This document shows, one piece after another, positions 19,419 through 31,761 of a stretch of 64,000 bases of DNA (position 1 is its first letter; each line of letters begins with the position of its first letter). Source of the stretch: Bactericera cockerelli (Eukaryota; Arthropoda; Insecta; Hemiptera; Triozidae); contig CM044958.1 in the NCBI GenBank assembly GCA_024516035.1, forward strand, positions 49,992,504 to 50,056,503, given 5' to 3'. Position numbers and translations under genes: made by a program. The notes under the pieces were generated by a model that was not told where the DNA came from, did no database searches, and saw only the letters and a list, made by a program, of their open reading frames with translations.

Positions 19419-19774
19419 CCTATATTTGTAGCAAGGTTGAATGCCAATCTCTCCACATACATACATAGGTGTAATATATTTGTGAAGAACACCTTCCAAG
19501 GTACAGACTATTGGATTGAAAGAACCTCTTGCCTCTTCCGCTGCAGCAGTTCACAATGTTCCTGACGTCCCCTATTCTCAAGAAATTCTTAATAAACAGC
19601 TTTGAAAAAAAAATTCACACGTTTCTCAAAAAACATCGTGTTTTTTTTTTTTTTTTTATGTGTTTAACCGAGAAACGATTTGGTATGCGCTTTTTTCAAT
19701 AAACGCTCGTCTCTCAGAGAATTTTCGCTTTAACATGAATGAGAACTCGGAAAATGCAATTCCAAAGCCTGAAA

Positions 19775-20335
19775 TCCTCCAACTTCGATCTCACCTTGTT
19801 CTCATTTTCTTTTTTCTCATTCTCCTTACGTTCTTTCTCATTCCCCATCTGGTCTTTCTCATTGTAGTTCTCTTCTTTCTCATTCTCCTTCTCTTTCTTC
19901 TTCCTCTCAACTTCTTTCTTCTTCAAATATTCTCTCTCTTTCTTCTCAATTTTTGAGAGGAAGTCTTGCTTAAATTTGTTTGTGTGTGGTGGAAAATCTT
20001 TTTATCTTATTTCCATTTACTATCTTTCTTTATTCCTGCTTCTCTCTCTTTCCTTTTCTAATCCCCTTCTCCATCTTTTCTCGTCCTTTGCTTTTCTTCT
20101 ATGTCTTCTCTTTGACAAGTTAGTAATCTTGTTATCCATTCTCTTTCTTCTTCATCTCTTCCTCCTCTTCTTCCTTTTCATACTTCTTTGATTTTCAACA
20201 AGACTTTGACATAGTTCTATTCAAATGAAATCTGGGTTTTCAAGAACGATTCTTTTTTATTTCGCTTTTTATCCTTATTTCTTCTTCCTACTGGTCTTCC
20301 TATCCTTCTTTCCTCCTTCTATCTCTTTGACAGGA
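19775..20335. repeat. Imperfect pyrimidine-rich tract
   Basis: TTCTTTCTCATT-like runs with repeated ttctcattctcctt units. Open frames on both strands are low complexity. Confidence 0.7.
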
Positions 20336-20689
20336 AGTCCTGCTGAAACGTGTTCAGTGTATGAAGCAAGGGGATCCTTTGCTCCAAGTATTATCTGAAT
20401 AATTTCTGCAATGTTTGCAGGAAAATTTGCATGAATATGCGATGAATCATAATTTTATTGAAGATAGATTCGGAAATGTCCTGACAGTTGTTCTCATTGC
20501 TTTCAAATCTACTATCTACATAATTATGGATCTATGTACTTAACAACTATAAGTATACTATGTACATAATTATGGATCCATGTCCTCAACTATCTACTAC
20601 GGACATTTCTGAAAGCCAAACAATTGGCGACGTCTGATATCTTGGCTACTGAATTGTAATATCTAAACTTTGATAGATTGTCATACGAA

Positions 20690-20830
20690 TATTTATTTTT
20701 TTTACAAAACAATCATCAACAAAAAATTAATAACAAGAAATGAAAAAAAAACTTAGTACAAAAAATAAAATAAAGATCAATATTAATTTTTAATCACAAT
20801 TGTTTTGTAATTGTTGAATATATAAATTCT
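20690..20830 (-). mobile_element. SINE-G copy
   Basis: tttacaaaacaatcatcaac, aataacaagaaatg, cttagtacaaaaaataaaa and caattgttttgtaat match SINE-G in reverse; the head is not clear. Confidence 0.55.
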
Positions 20831-22295
20831 GTGTTGAATTTTGCAAATTTGTTCCCATCTATGATAATTGTGTGAGTCAGAAGAGTGATCTCTCAATAAC
20901 TGAAACTCTTAGTACACAAGTTTTTGCTTGAGATTCGAAACAAAGACCTACAGCCTACAGGTTACGAGTCGACTGCTTTTACGATCGAGCGGACGCCATC
21001 AGCGCGTCGGTGTTCACTAACACTAAGGGCGTAATGATGAAACAGAATTTGTTAATCTTAGTAGACACTTATCCATCTGTATGTTACTGTATCTGTATTT
21101 AACTGTATTTGTAGCTGTATGTTACTTCTGTGGCGTAACGGAGCTGCGGCCAGCCTTCGTGACTGAAAATCTTGTTTTAAAATACATTTCGGTCAGCTGA
21201 TATAATCTAAGGGTCGGCTTAGATTTACTAATCCTGTTTGATAATACGGCCCTAAGTCCTAATAGTCCCAATTTGCTATGTTTGTTAAGCTGTTATGGCA
21301 TTGATTAGTAAGCAATTCATTCTTTATTACCGAGAAAAAATACAAAATAAAACACAAAATAAACAATAAAAATCTCCTTAGAGTACTGTGGTAAAGCTGT
21401 AAAAAAAATACTTTTCTAATAACAATATTCTCTCCAATGCTGCTTTTTTTAACAAATACACAGTCTTATTCCTTATTTTTCTCACGATTCTAGGCTTGGA
21501 AAGTTCTCAATAAAATCAGAAAGGATGTTCACTCTTTGTCCTGGAAAAAAGCAAAATAAAGTAACTTTTTTTCTCAGAACAGCACAGAAAAAGTTCGAAT
21601 AGGAAGCAGATTTTTCAATGCCCCTCGGTCGTTTGAATTAAATTTATTATTTTTCTTCATCAGCAATATAGGAAAAGTAATCATGTTGTTCTTTTTTTCT
21701 GAACTTATTTTCTTCAAATTTCACTTTCCTTCTCCAATCTTTCATCATTCTATAGTGTCCTGTAGAAAGGAAAGTAATGTGTGTAAGTACATTGTTAAAG
21801 AAAAGAAAGAAATTGTGTGTGTGTTGGTTTCTATGTGCTCCCCTCTCAATATTTTATGTACATATATTATCTCTTTTTTTCTACATACAATTTCTTTTTT
21901 TCTTCTTCAAATGTTTTCTTTGATCTCATTTTCGCAATAAACAGAGTAATGTATTGTATTGTAAGTATTGCATTATATTGTGTTGTATTGTATTGTGAGA
22001 TTATATTGTGTTGTATTGTAATCAAAGAAAAATCTTCAATTTTTTTTCTCTCTATTTCTTTCCAGGCAAGTGTGTGACTTTTTTTGTTAGTCTTTTTCTC
22101 ACTAAAACTTTTGCTCGTAAAAAGTTTTTCATGAACACGCAAAATTTTACTCCACTCACGACACACACACACATTTTCACATTCTTGATGACCCACTTCT
22201 TATTCCTAACCAGCCATTATCGTCTAGAATAGTTGATACAACTATATTATTGACAATACGTACTATTACAATTGAAACATTGCAATCAGGTGATC
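20831..22295. other. Stretch without a supported gene
   Basis: AT-rich DNA. A fragment at 21130-21145 (gtggcgtaacgg) recalls a SINE-B A box but has no body. At 21220-21270 aatcctgtttgataatacgg and cctaagtcctaatag match a short repeat also seen near 36760. At 21950-22020 there is a tattgtattgtg-rich microsatellite. Confidence 0.45.
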
Positions 22296-22304
22296 AGAAG
22301 GAGC

Positions 22305-22505
22305 TCAGTGGTCAATGCATCTGACTGGTCATCCAGAGGTCACGGGTTCAAAACCCAACCGGGATATGACAAGTTATGGATTTTAACCTCCCATTTAGGA
22401 TTTTAATAACATAATAATTCGTCTTCGGCTTATTGCTGGAATAATGGGACTCATTAATCTTATCGGACATTATAAATAAGGCTATATTATTTTTATTATT
22501 ATTAT
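22305..22505 (+). mobile_element. SINE-E copy (tRNA-headed)
   Basis: The head gagctcagtggtcaatgc (A box) and cacgggttcaaaacccaacc (B box) are followed by gggatatgacaagttatgg, aacataataattcgtcttcg, gcttattgctggaataatgg and a (TTA)n tail. Conserved body after the tRNA part separates it from a functional tRNA gene. Confidence 0.8.
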
Positions 22506-22864
22506 TTTACTCCTTATTTCGCTAGATGTATGTCTTGACCTTGACAATTGATTATTTGAGTCTATTTCGTGATAATGTTCTTTAATCTCGATTCTTCCTC
22601 ATTTTACGCCTGGATACCTTTTCTAACAACACCCCTGCTAAGGGCGCCAATCATTTGTGGTGATGTCTTTTGGCCTAGCAAGGCTGGTACCGTATGTGTT
22701 TCACGTCCCCCAGTGAGACTCCCACCACGGGACCAATCCATCTACACCAATTTCATTTATTAGAAGAACATTTCATACTTATTTTAAAAAATGTCACTTG
22801 TAGTCCAGAGAGGAAATTGCTCAAGTATTCTGAGTACTTTGCCCTCTGGATTACAAATGACAGA

Positions 22865-22990
22865 AATAAAAAACAAAGTTGCTCAGGAGGTTATGAAACG
22901 TCCAGAAATATGAGAAAACTTGAAATATTTTTTTTTTACAAAAACGAACACAATACTTCCGATTTCTAATATTAAAAATTTATCGGAAGT
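22865..22990 (-). mobile_element. HP-family terminal fragment
   Basis: caggaggttatgaaacgtcc, agaaatatgagaaaacttg, caaaaacgaacacaatactt and the palindrome at 22955-22990 with one mismatch in its centre. Confidence 0.7.
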
Positions 22991-23990
22991 CATTATAAGA
23001 ACAACATATACATGTGTATGTACACAATCCTTCTACCTATCTATCTACATGAACTTCAGTTGTTAAAAACAACAGCTCCCTGTAACAGTTCACCTGTGAA
23101 TGCCTAAATCAACAAGGCTCACGCACGAATTCTGTGTAGCTTTTTTACAAGCGTATCTTTACAACAATAACAGTAAAATTGTTTGTTAGTATGCCTTTAA
23201 AACAACAACAGGAAAATTGTTAGTGTGGCTTTACAACAATAAGAGTAAAATTATTTGTTATTACGAACATTAAGAGTTAATGTAAATGATAGCAAAGCTG
23301 AATGAAATAGGTTGTTTATTGAAATAATAAAACTAATGGTATAGGTACTACCTACCTACCAGGATTTTGAAATTACTTTATATCCCCCTTAACTTTCGAC
23401 TTAGTTTTCCTTGGCAAAGAAAAAGAAGAGGAATATGAAGAGAAGTTTTTTTTTCAATTGAGGCGCTTTAACCGGTTTTTTGCAGGGATATTAGAAATAA
23501 TCACCGGTTTAATTCAATTCAATTCAAAAATATTAACAAGAATATGAAAATCGAAGCTCCGGAAAAGTACAAATGTACTTAGTGGAACATTTAGGAACGA
23601 GTATTATTGAAAACCGATTTTTTTTATTATTATTATTATTATATTATTAGGAGGAAATCACATGAGACCCATTTTCACTTCTTTTCAACAAGGTGAATTT
23701 TGAAAACTTTTTTTTGGTGAATATTTTTTTCTTAATTTTTTCGAAGAATTACCTGAAGATTATTTTCGCCTTGGCATGTCTCCTGGAGTTCATTCTAAAA
23801 ATTCTAAACATAAAACTTGGCCACCCTGTATAGTTCATATGGATCTAAGAAGATTTTGGTTTCTGGGCACGTCAGCACATTCAACACAGCAAAATGTCAT
23901 ATTCTTCAGCGGAGAAATTTTCACACGGTTTTAATATAAATTTTGAAAAGAAGAAAATTTAAATATTCAACTGAAATTTAGAAAATAAAA
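22991..23990. other. AT-rich stretch, no gene
   Basis: Contains a loose repeat of ttacaacaataacagtaaaa with period near 40-50 bp around 23150-23270 and a (ATT)n run near 23625. Phrases around 23700-23830 (ggccaccctgtatag) recur at 54690, suggesting a shared element edge. Confidence 0.45.
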
Positions 23991-24240
23991 GTAAGAGAGA
24001 GAAAGAGAAAAAGAAAGATAGAGAGCTAGAGAAAGAGAGAAAGAAAGAGAAAGAGAAAGAGAGAAAGAAAGATAGAGAGGAAAAGAAAAAAAGATAGAGA
24101 GAAAATGAAAGAAAGAGGGGAAGAGAAAAAGAAAAATAAAGAGAAAGAGAGAAAGAAATATAGAGAGAAAGAGAGAGAGAGAGAAAGAAAGATAGAGAGA
24201 AAGAAAGATAGAGAGTAAGAGAAAAAGAAAGAGAAGGAGA
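23991..24240. repeat. GAAA/GAGA purine tract
   Basis: About 250 bp of nearly pure purine on + with agaaagatagagag sub-repeats. Confidence 0.92.
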
Positions 24241-25360
24241 GATTTAACGTCCGACCATAGAATTTTCTAGACGGTTACAATACTGGATATTTTTTTATCC
24301 ACTATTCCTGAAGATTGTTACCTTTATCTACCTCCTGGTTTTATTAATGTAATTTCTGTAAATTTTAATTCATTTCATATCATGTAACTATAGCACACAT
24401 AAAAATCATGAATATTTCAATAGTAAAATTATAATAATAATAATAACTGTACTTTCTATAAGGTAAAGTTGATAAAAAAAGTAAAAAGGGAAAGAAATGG
24501 GAAAAAGAGATTGAGGACAAAGAAGAGCAATGGAAAGAGAAAAATTTACCACCAAAGCGGAAAGGACAAATGAGGAGTAAGAAAGAATATGCAAAAAAAA
24601 AGAATATGAAATGCAGAAATATGAAATAATTAGAAAAGTTAACCGTCGATTCCGAGGAAGTGGTTCAAGTAAATGAAAGAAACTTCATGGTTGAATAGTT
24701 TTCAATATTTATTTTAGTCAGTTAAAATTATACAAATTGTTTATAATTAGTGTACCTCACTAATTATTCCGGTAGTCGATCTTCAATTTGTAGAAAAAAT
24801 TGGTGTTCTGGGTTCGAATCTTGCCCTAAATATTTTTAAATAGAATTTGTGCAAAATTATCCATAATATTTTTTTTTTTTAATTGGGGTTTTGATTCATA
24901 ATTTTCGTTGATTTTTTAAAATAAATTTTATTAAAATCAAGAATTCATCGTACGCACTTTTTGCAATTGAATTTTACCTCATATGTACGTATTTTAAAAT
25001 TTAATCTTTAAAATGAAATTAACTCCTCCTCAAAGTGTTCCACCTGATATGAAACTAGCGGAATCGGCGCGAACGATTTGAAACACATGTTAAAGCACCT
25101 TTTTTCTATATCAAAAAGTAAAATAAGATAATATAAGAACACGAAAGAGTTTTCTCTCATCAGCCTCCTCTTTCCACACCATTTTTTTCTGTCTCACTCT
25201 TTCTTTCTTACTCTTCGCATACTTCCTCACTTTCTCTATCAATCTTGCTTTCTAACCTCTCATTAACCTTGTTTTTCTCAACTCTCTAATCACTCATTTT
25301 AATCTGCCTTCTCTCTCTCATCCCTTCCTCCTTTTTATCATCGTTCCCTCCCCTTTTACA
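24241..25360. other. AT-rich stretch, no gene
   Basis: Nothing beyond homopolymer runs and (ATA)n near 24432. A tRNA-like phrase around 24810 (gggttcgaatcttgcc) is too isolated to call. Confidence 0.45.
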
Positions 25361-25902
25361 TTAACTCTTTCCCTCTCTGTGTCTCTTTCTCTCTCTCTCT
25401 CCCTTCCTCCCTCCCTCTCTCTCTCTCTCCCTTCCTCCCTCCCTCTCTCCTCCCTTCCTCCCTCCCTCTCTCTCTCTCCCTTCCTCCCTCCCTCTCTCTC
25501 TCTCTCTCTCCCTTCCTCCCTCCCTCTCTCTCTCTCTCTCTCCCTTCCTCCCTCCCTCTCTCTTTCTCTCCCGCCCTCTCTTTCTCTTTCTCCCTCTCTC
25601 TCTACATACCACTCTCTATATCTCTCTTCCCGCTCTTTTAATATCTTTTTCTTTATCTATATCCCTCTCTTTCTTTTATTCTCTCTCTCTTTCTAGTTCT
25701 TTACTATTTTTTCTCTCTCTCCCCCTCTTTCTCTTTCTTTTTCTCAATATCCCTCTCTTCTTTTTCTTCTCTCTCTCTCTCTCTGGTCCTTTACTAATTT
25801 TCTCTCTCTCTCCCTCATTCGCTATCTCCTTATCTATATCCTTTTCTCCCTTCTCTTCTCTCTCTCTCTCTCTCTCTCTCTGGTTGTTTACTAATTCTCT
25901 TC

Positions 25903-25985
<83 letters not shown>

Positions 25986-26020
25986 ACTCTCACTCTCTCT
26001 ATCTCTATCTCTTTCTCTTC
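25361..26020. repeat. Long CT-rich satellite-like tract
   Basis: About 660 bp dominated by (TC)n. A sub-array of ccttcctccctccctctctc units of about 32-34 bp lies at 25400-25570, then tatctctctc units of 10-12 bp at 25905-25985. Open frames are artefacts. Confidence 0.93.
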
Positions 26021-26279
26021 CCGTTCTTCAATGTTTCTCTGGAAACACCAATTTAGAGCCGGATGCTTAAGAGAGATTTTTTTCTTCTTCCAACTTCTCG
26101 AGTCTAATTAAAATGAAAAATATTGTTTTCCTTCCGAATATCCTGCTTGAAGATGATTTACAAGTTGGTTTTCTGTTCTCTCATCCTGGGCTACCTCCAT
26201 CTTGCCTTCTCTTATTCACCCTCCGTATAAATTAAAGGTAAAGAGGAATACTCTAACCAAGTCAATCAACCCTCCCTTC

Positions 26280-26313
26280 AAAAAAAAAAAAAAAAAAAAA
26301 CGGAGTAAGAGAT

Positions 26314-26354
<41 letters not shown>

Positions 26355-26365
26355 GGGGGGGGGGA
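26280..26365. repeat. A-run, (GA)n and G-run
   Basis: Twenty-one A, then gagaga, then a run of ten G: a pure purine block on + of over 60 bp. Confidence 0.9.
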
Positions 26366-26979
26366 AAGGAAAAGTATGCCTCCATGCACTAATGCAGAAT
26401 GGAGGAAATGAGAATTTCTTCAACTAGCCTTATTAGACAGGAGGTATGTTTCCATCTCCAAATTTTAAATTTAAGAAGAAAAATAGAGTTAACTATTTGA
26501 AATAGACGTTTTTCGAATTCCTCTGTGGAGCTAAGTCTAGATTTTGCGTATTTTCTTAGATGCGGAAAACCAAAGCTAAGTCATGACTTAAGTTCTCGAT
26601 TTCGTCTGTTAATTTCGCCCTGAGCTTCTAGTAGATTTTAGAATGATTCAATCGACCTTGGACTACATCATTACATTTGTCACTTAAAATTAATTTAAAT
26701 TAATTTCATCCCCCAAAAAAAGTTCAGGAACTCATTTTTGATGAAATTTCCGAACCTCCGAAATTTCCATGAAAGTTGAGGCTATAAAGTTATTTTATTC
26801 AAAAAAAAAATGTAGACTCATGAAAATTCATAAATTACGAGTATATTATTATACATATAAAAAAAATGAGATAAATATCAAAGATAAGGTATAAATATTT
26901 ACCAGGGTAATTAAAAGTTTTGAAAGTTTGGCCGTGCCCAAAGTTCTGTCTTTTCATGCGACATAAAAAACATTATATT

Positions 26980-27040
26980 ACTTCCGAGAAATTTCTAATA
27001 TTAGAAATCGGAAGTACATAATATTGTGTTCATTTTTTTA
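26980..27040 (+). mobile_element. HP-family terminal palindrome
   Basis: Exact palindrome at 26980-27015 (acttccga arm, tttctaatattagaaa core), followed by a small duplication and attgtgttcatttttttatg. The rest of the element is absent. Confidence 0.75.
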
Positions 27041-27074
27041 TGTTTCTTTCTTTTTCTAAAGAATAAATTTAGTA

Positions 27075-27285
27075 TCCTTGACTGATTCAAATGGCCATAT
27101 CACAGCGGGGTGAACGAGGGTATTACCCTCCATTCGCAGGAACCTCACAAACCTGCTACTCAGATTGACCTCAGCCAGCCTGAGTCTGGGTGGAATGGCA
27201 GCATCACGAGGTCTTCACTTCGCTGGACGTTGCTTATCTTCGGTGATCCTACGAGCTATCGAGGCGCGACGCTGGCTTTTATGTA
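27075..27285 (-). mobile_element. SINE-C copy
   Basis: Reverse orientation: ccatatcacagcgggg, a small duplication, ccctccattcgcaggaacc, gctactcagattgacctcag, cttcgctggacgttgc, cttcggtgatcctacgag, and a head ending gcgacgctggc. Same deletion subfamily as 15978-16212. Confidence 0.8.
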
Positions 27286-27349
27286 TTTTTACTGTTCTTT
27301 GTATATATTAAAAGAAAAATGAAATAGGAACAAAATATAATTTTTTTTT

Positions 27350-27395
27350 ACAAACACGAACGCAATACTTGCAATTTCTAATATTAGAAATTAGA
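27350..27395 (-). mobile_element. HP-family palindrome fragment
   Basis: acaaacacgaacgcaatact, then gcaatttctaatattagaaatt; only one side of the hairpin arm is intact. Confidence 0.55.
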
Positions 27396-27890
27396 TTGAT
27401 ACGTTAATATAGATAGTGTAAGTACCTCTTGGTTGTTGTGCGATCCAGAGAATTCGAATAAGCAATTACCAAATAGATGTATGTAGTTCATTATTCTCTA
27501 ATTGTTGTTAGGTGTTTTTTTTTTATTTTTTTTTTAAATCCTCTGATTGACCTTACTCTGAAGTATCCGCCATTGACGAGCAACATTTTCAGTTTTTTTT
27601 TCACGTCAAATTCACCTGAATTGAAAATTCACGCAACGCCAGGCATTCTGTTTCGGGGCTTTCGGTTTGAACATGTCACTAGGGAGTCGCTCTGGGGATG
27701 GGGAGGAATGATGATGGGGAGGAATGGGGTGGGAGACAAGGGGAGAGAGGATTGTACACGGTAGCCAAAAAGTACCTCTCCCATGTAAACATTTAATAAC
27801 TTTTGATCAAAAAAGGACAGAAAAAATTAAAATAAATTGCAATAGACAGTTTCTTTTATGGAGATTTTTTTACGTGTAGGGTGCTAAAAA
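27396..27890. other. Stretch without a supported gene
   Basis: A locally GC-richer part at 27640-27770 (ggggatggggaggaatgatg) is open in one frame but glycine/methionine-rich and G-tract derived. No family was recognised. Confidence 0.4.
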
Positions 27891-27892
27891 TT

Positions 27893-28148
27893 ATGTTGTT
27901 GAAGTAGGCTACTCTAGAAATCATTTTATCATTGGTTCTTTTTAAAATATTTTGTTATGTTGTTCAAGTAGTCTACTCTAGAAATCATTTTATCATTGGT
28001 TCTTTTTCAAACATTTTGTTATGTTGTTCAAGTAGTCTACTTTAGAAATCATTTTATCATTGGTTCTTTTTCAAACATTTTGTTATGTTCTTCAAGTAGT
28101 CTACTCTAGAAATCATTTTATCATTGGTTCTTTTTCAAACATTTTGTA
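27893..28148. repeat. 64-bp tandem repeat, four copies
   Basis: aaatcattttatcattggtt starts at 27918, 27982, 28046 and 28110, a period of exactly 64 bp. Unit includes gttcaagtagtctactctag. Copies 2-4 are nearly identical. Confidence 0.93.
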
Positions 28149-28449
28149 TGTCTTTTTTAAACAGTTTCCGGTGTAATGTTTGCAATACCTGCTTGGATAT
28201 TGTTTTTGAGCTTCTTTAATGTTCGAGGTTTAGTGGAGTTGAATTTCTCCTTCAGGTATCCTCACAGGAAGAAGTCAGGCGCTGTAGGAACATTTTCTTA
28301 AATCATGAAATGTTTTCCGTTTTCAAGTTGTGTTTGAAATATGGTTCGGTCGTTTTCCCAAAATATTTTTTGTTTTTTTGTAAAAATTGTTTAGGATTCA
28401 TATAAAACCTCCCAAGCTTTGTAACTTAAAGCAGAAAATCATTTCATAA

Positions 28450-28600
28450 TACAGTAGAACCTGATATAATAGAACCCGAGGGAGAGAACATAAAAATCTA
28501 TTACTACAAAGTGGTTTTCAATAAGGTAAATTCTCAAGTACACATACACAGATGACGCAGGAACCTGAGATTTTCTCTATGACAAAGAGTTTTTTAAACC
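28450..28600 (+). mobile_element. Pogo-like terminal inverted-repeat fragment
   Basis: TA then CAGTAGAACCTGATATAATA, followed by gaacccgagggagagaac and gatgacgcaggaacctgag, gattttctctatgac. Homologous to 2229-2385. The opposite end and transposase are absent. Confidence 0.55.
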
Positions 28601-29735
28601 TCAAATTTGAATTTTAATTTTAATTGAATACTAGTAATTAATTTTGTTTAACATTAAGCTATTATACTAAACATTTAAGTTAGATAGGATTTTAGTTTTT
28701 TGATATAATTTTTAATACATATTATAATGCTAAGTAAAAATGTATAATGAAAAAAAAAATTCTTGTAAAAAAAAAATTCTATCATCGCACACCTATTTCA
28801 ATACCGCCACATCTCACCTTTTCTCGATTTTGGGATTTTTTCATCATTAAAGCCGCACTTTTTCCTCTACTTGTAAAAAAATCTCCATGATTCTAACTTG
28901 AATAGAAGTTTCCCTATGAAAAGATGTGTCACTACTCCTCCTACCATTTTTGATTCAATCATAAAATGTTTCCGAAATACTGCCATAAGAATAAATAAAA
29001 CACAACTAAATAAGCTTCATCGGGTATTCAAAGAAGAAAAGTGCCATATCTGTGAATACAACAGACAAAAATATACAAATTCAATATAATGGAGGATGAA
29101 TACTGCCACAACCTGATGTCTTCCACTTTACAGGGCTTCATTATTACTATTTTACAACTTGTTTCAAACTCTATCGAAGTTTTATTATTGTAATAAGTAA
29201 CATGTCCACTCTAAATTTAGCAAAAATATAGAGATGGGATAATTTTTAATTTTTGAGAAAAAAAAATTGTTTCTGCTCTCCTGAAAAGTTGGGATTTTTA
29301 ATAAGTGGCAGTATTGAAATAGGTGCGCGTTATATTCAAGGTGCTTTAACATCAGTGGGCATTCGCACCGTTCATCCAGGTTTGACTGTAATATTAATGT
29401 ATAAGGAAGGTATGAATTTTCTACATAGGAAAATTACTTTATGACCACCCTGTAGCAGGGAGGTAGTAAGATAGGAGAGAAATATGGGAAAACATACAAC
29501 GGAGGGAGAGATTGCGGAGACAAAAGGAATGAAAGGGAGGGTGAGAATGCGGAGAGAAAGGGAATGAAAGGAGAGAAGAAGAGAAGAAAAGACATGATGG
29601 GAGGAATACAGGGTTGGAAATAATTTAGGAGGGAGCAATCTACATTGTTTGCTTTTTTTGTTTATTTTTTTCACACAGAGTACACCGACCCACCTGTCAC
29701 AATTTAAAAACCAGAAAAAGCCTGAGCTCTACCTA
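28601..29735. other. Stretch without a supported gene
   Basis: A 63-codon frame at 28898-29089 ends with KLHRVFKEEKCHICEYNRQ, which has a protein-like tone but no recognisable domain. 29460-29600 is purine-rich with a duplicated ggagagaaag/gaatgaaagg pattern. Confidence 0.4.
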
Positions 29736-29985
29736 TATTTTTTCTCTCTATCTCTCTCTTTCTTTCTCTCTATCTCTCTCTTTCTTTCTCTCTATCTCTC
29801 TCTTTCTTTCTCTCTTTCTCTCTCTCTCTTTCTCTCTACCTTTTTTTCTCTCTTTCTCTCTAAATTTCTCTCTCTCTTTCTTTCACTCCATCCCTCCCTC
29901 CCTCTCTCTGTCTCTCTCTCTCTCTCTTACTCACTCTCTCTCTCTCCCTCTCTCTCTTTTCTCCCGCACTCTCTCTATTTTTCCC
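29736..29985. repeat. CT-rich microsatellite
   Basis: (TC)n with ctatctctctctttctttct sub-repeats of about 24 bp. Confidence 0.92.
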
Positions 29986-29999
29986 TTCATCAATGAAAA

Positions 30000-30048
30000 A
30001 TCACAAAAAAGGCTTCAATGAAAAAGAAATTGAAGCCTTTTTTGTGTG
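30000..30048. repeat. Inverted repeat with A-rich loop
   Basis: cacaaaaaaggcttcaatg, a short loop, then attgaagccttttttgtgtg: 17-18-bp complementary arms. Confidence 0.8.
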
Positions 30049-30729
30049 TTGAAAAATTAATATTAATTGCTTATTTACGAACAAAGAGAAACCCGATTGA
30101 TTTTTAATGGAATGCTCTCTATGCTTCAGTTCATTTTGACTTTTTGTGTGTTTTTTAGTAAATGGCAGTATCGGTAGATGAGAAATTTAATAAAAAAGAT
30201 TACTTACTTGAAGAGAATTTCAATACCACAATCTTCTTAAATATTCCTTTGGAGATATAATTTCAAAGCAAGATTTTATTTATATTGGTTTACTTTAAGA
30301 GGTAACATTTATTTCGGTTGTATATTTTATATTAACCATTATCTTGAGACGAAGGACTGAGTTTTCTGTTAAAACCATTTGGTATATATTTATTTTTAAA
30401 CATTAATAAATTTAAAAAAAAAAAACATGTAACAGTACTCTGTGATTGGTTGAATTTCCCACCAGAGGGCGTGTTAAGACATAGTGTAAGATGAGTAAAT
30501 CTAATCCTGTTTCATAATATTTAAAGTTTAAAACCTAGCTTTTGCTTTACAAAAACCAGTCATTTGTAAAATTATCTTCAAATCTAAAACATAAAAAATA
30601 AAAATATTCTTCATGTTTTCTCTAAAATTTGGGTCTTTTTCTTTTTTTTTTTAAACTCTCTAGAAAAATCGTTTTTTCCAAAAATCATTTAATGAAAAAT
30701 CCCTACACTTTCTTTTCCATTTTTCTCTT

Positions 30730-30771
30730 TTTTTCTCTCTCTCTCTCTCTTTCTCTCTGTTCTCTCTCTCT

Positions 30772-30826
<55 letters not shown>

Positions 30827-30828
30827 AT
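30730..30828. repeat. (TC)n microsatellite
   Basis: Almost pure tctctc run. Confidence 0.93.
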
Positions 30829-30974
30829 TCAATTAGAAACTCGCCCGTGCTGACGTAAGCAGGAAGCCGGGGAGTGTAAGTAAACAGTAGCTCCCGGAAG
30901 TCATCAGGTATGACAAATAGCCAGTATTAGAAACCAGTGAACCTGTGCCGTGAGTGGACAGAAAACACGTGGTG

Positions 30975-30981
30975 TTTGAGA

Positions 30982-31022
<41 letters not shown>

Positions 31023-31475
31023 GGAGGGGGAGTGAGACATGTGGTGGGAGAAAAGGAGGGAGTGAGAGAAAGAAAGAGAAGGGGGAGGGAGGGAGAAGAG
31101 GAGAGAGAGAGAGAGACAGGGAGAGAGGAGGACAGAGAGATAAATAAAAAACATTTGCTGAGAGAGAGACAGAGAAAGAAAAAGAAGGGAGGAGGGAGAA
31201 AAGATAGTGATAAAAAGTGAGAGAAGAGAGGGGTAATGAAAAAAGAAGGAAATCAAAGAGAGAATGTGAAAGAGGAAAAGAGAAGGGCAGGTAGAGATAA
31301 AGAAAAAAACATGTGATGAAAGAAAAGGAGGGTGTGAGAGAAAGAAAGAGAAGTAGTAGAGAGAAAAAAGAGGGAGAGAGGGATAAATAAAAAACATGTG
31401 CTGAGAGAGAGAAAGAGAGAGAGAGAAAGAGGGAGGGAGAAAAATGAAGAAAGAAAAGGGAACATACGAGATAGA
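30975..31475. repeat. Purine tract with aacatgtg... repeats
   Basis: (GA)n-rich DNA with a higher-order motif: acatgtggtgggag, aaaacatttgctgagagag, aaacatgtgatgaaag and aaacatgtgctgagagag at roughly 100-130-bp spacing (31035, 31148, 31308, 31393). The five overlapping frames here are low complexity. Confidence 0.85.
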
Positions 31476-31499
31476 GAGGGAGTAAAACGTGTATCCCTA

Positions 31500-31755
31500 T
31501 AGCCAGCGTCGATGGCATGTTGAATACACCGGTTCCCTTCAGAACACCGAAGGGACATCCAGCGAGGTTAAGACTTGGATGGGTGACCATTCAAATTCTA
31601 ATTCTCGTGACGCTGGCTTTTCCCAGCCCCACTCAGGCTGGGTGAGGTCAATGTGAGTAGCAGGTTTGTGAGTTTCCTGCGAATGGAGGGTAAAACCCCC
31701 GTCGTGATATGACCATGGCAGTTGAAAGCGACGTTAAACCCCACTTAAAAAAAAA
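31500..31755 (+). mobile_element. SINE-C, full-length 5S rRNA-headed SINE
   Basis: The head 31502-31618 is 5S rRNA-like along its whole length: gccagcgtcgatggcatgtt, gaatacaccggttccc, acaccgaag, gttaagacttggatgggtga (C box) and gtgacgctggc closing the acceptor stem. The central domain follows (ccactcaggctgggtgaggt, gtgggtagcagg-type, gaatggagggtaaaaccccc) and the tail cgtgatatgaccatggcagt, tgaaagcgacgttaaacccc, then poly-A. SINEs with a 5S head are known as the SINE3 type. Confidence 0.92.
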
Positions 31756-31761
31756 CGTGTA

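Noticed and set aside
22305..22380. Possible functional tRNA gene
   Set aside because: A and B boxes are present, but the same sequence recurs with a conserved 120-bp body and (TTA)n tail (33850, 34873, 37308), so it is a SINE-E head. The cloverleaf is also imperfect.
25361..25696. Opposing 83- and 105-codon frames
   Set aside because: Pure CT microsatellite translation.
31502..31618. Genuine 5S rRNA gene
   Set aside because: Although 5S-like along its length, it is diverged at conserved positions, lacks a T-run terminator right after the head, and continues into the SINE-C body and poly-A.
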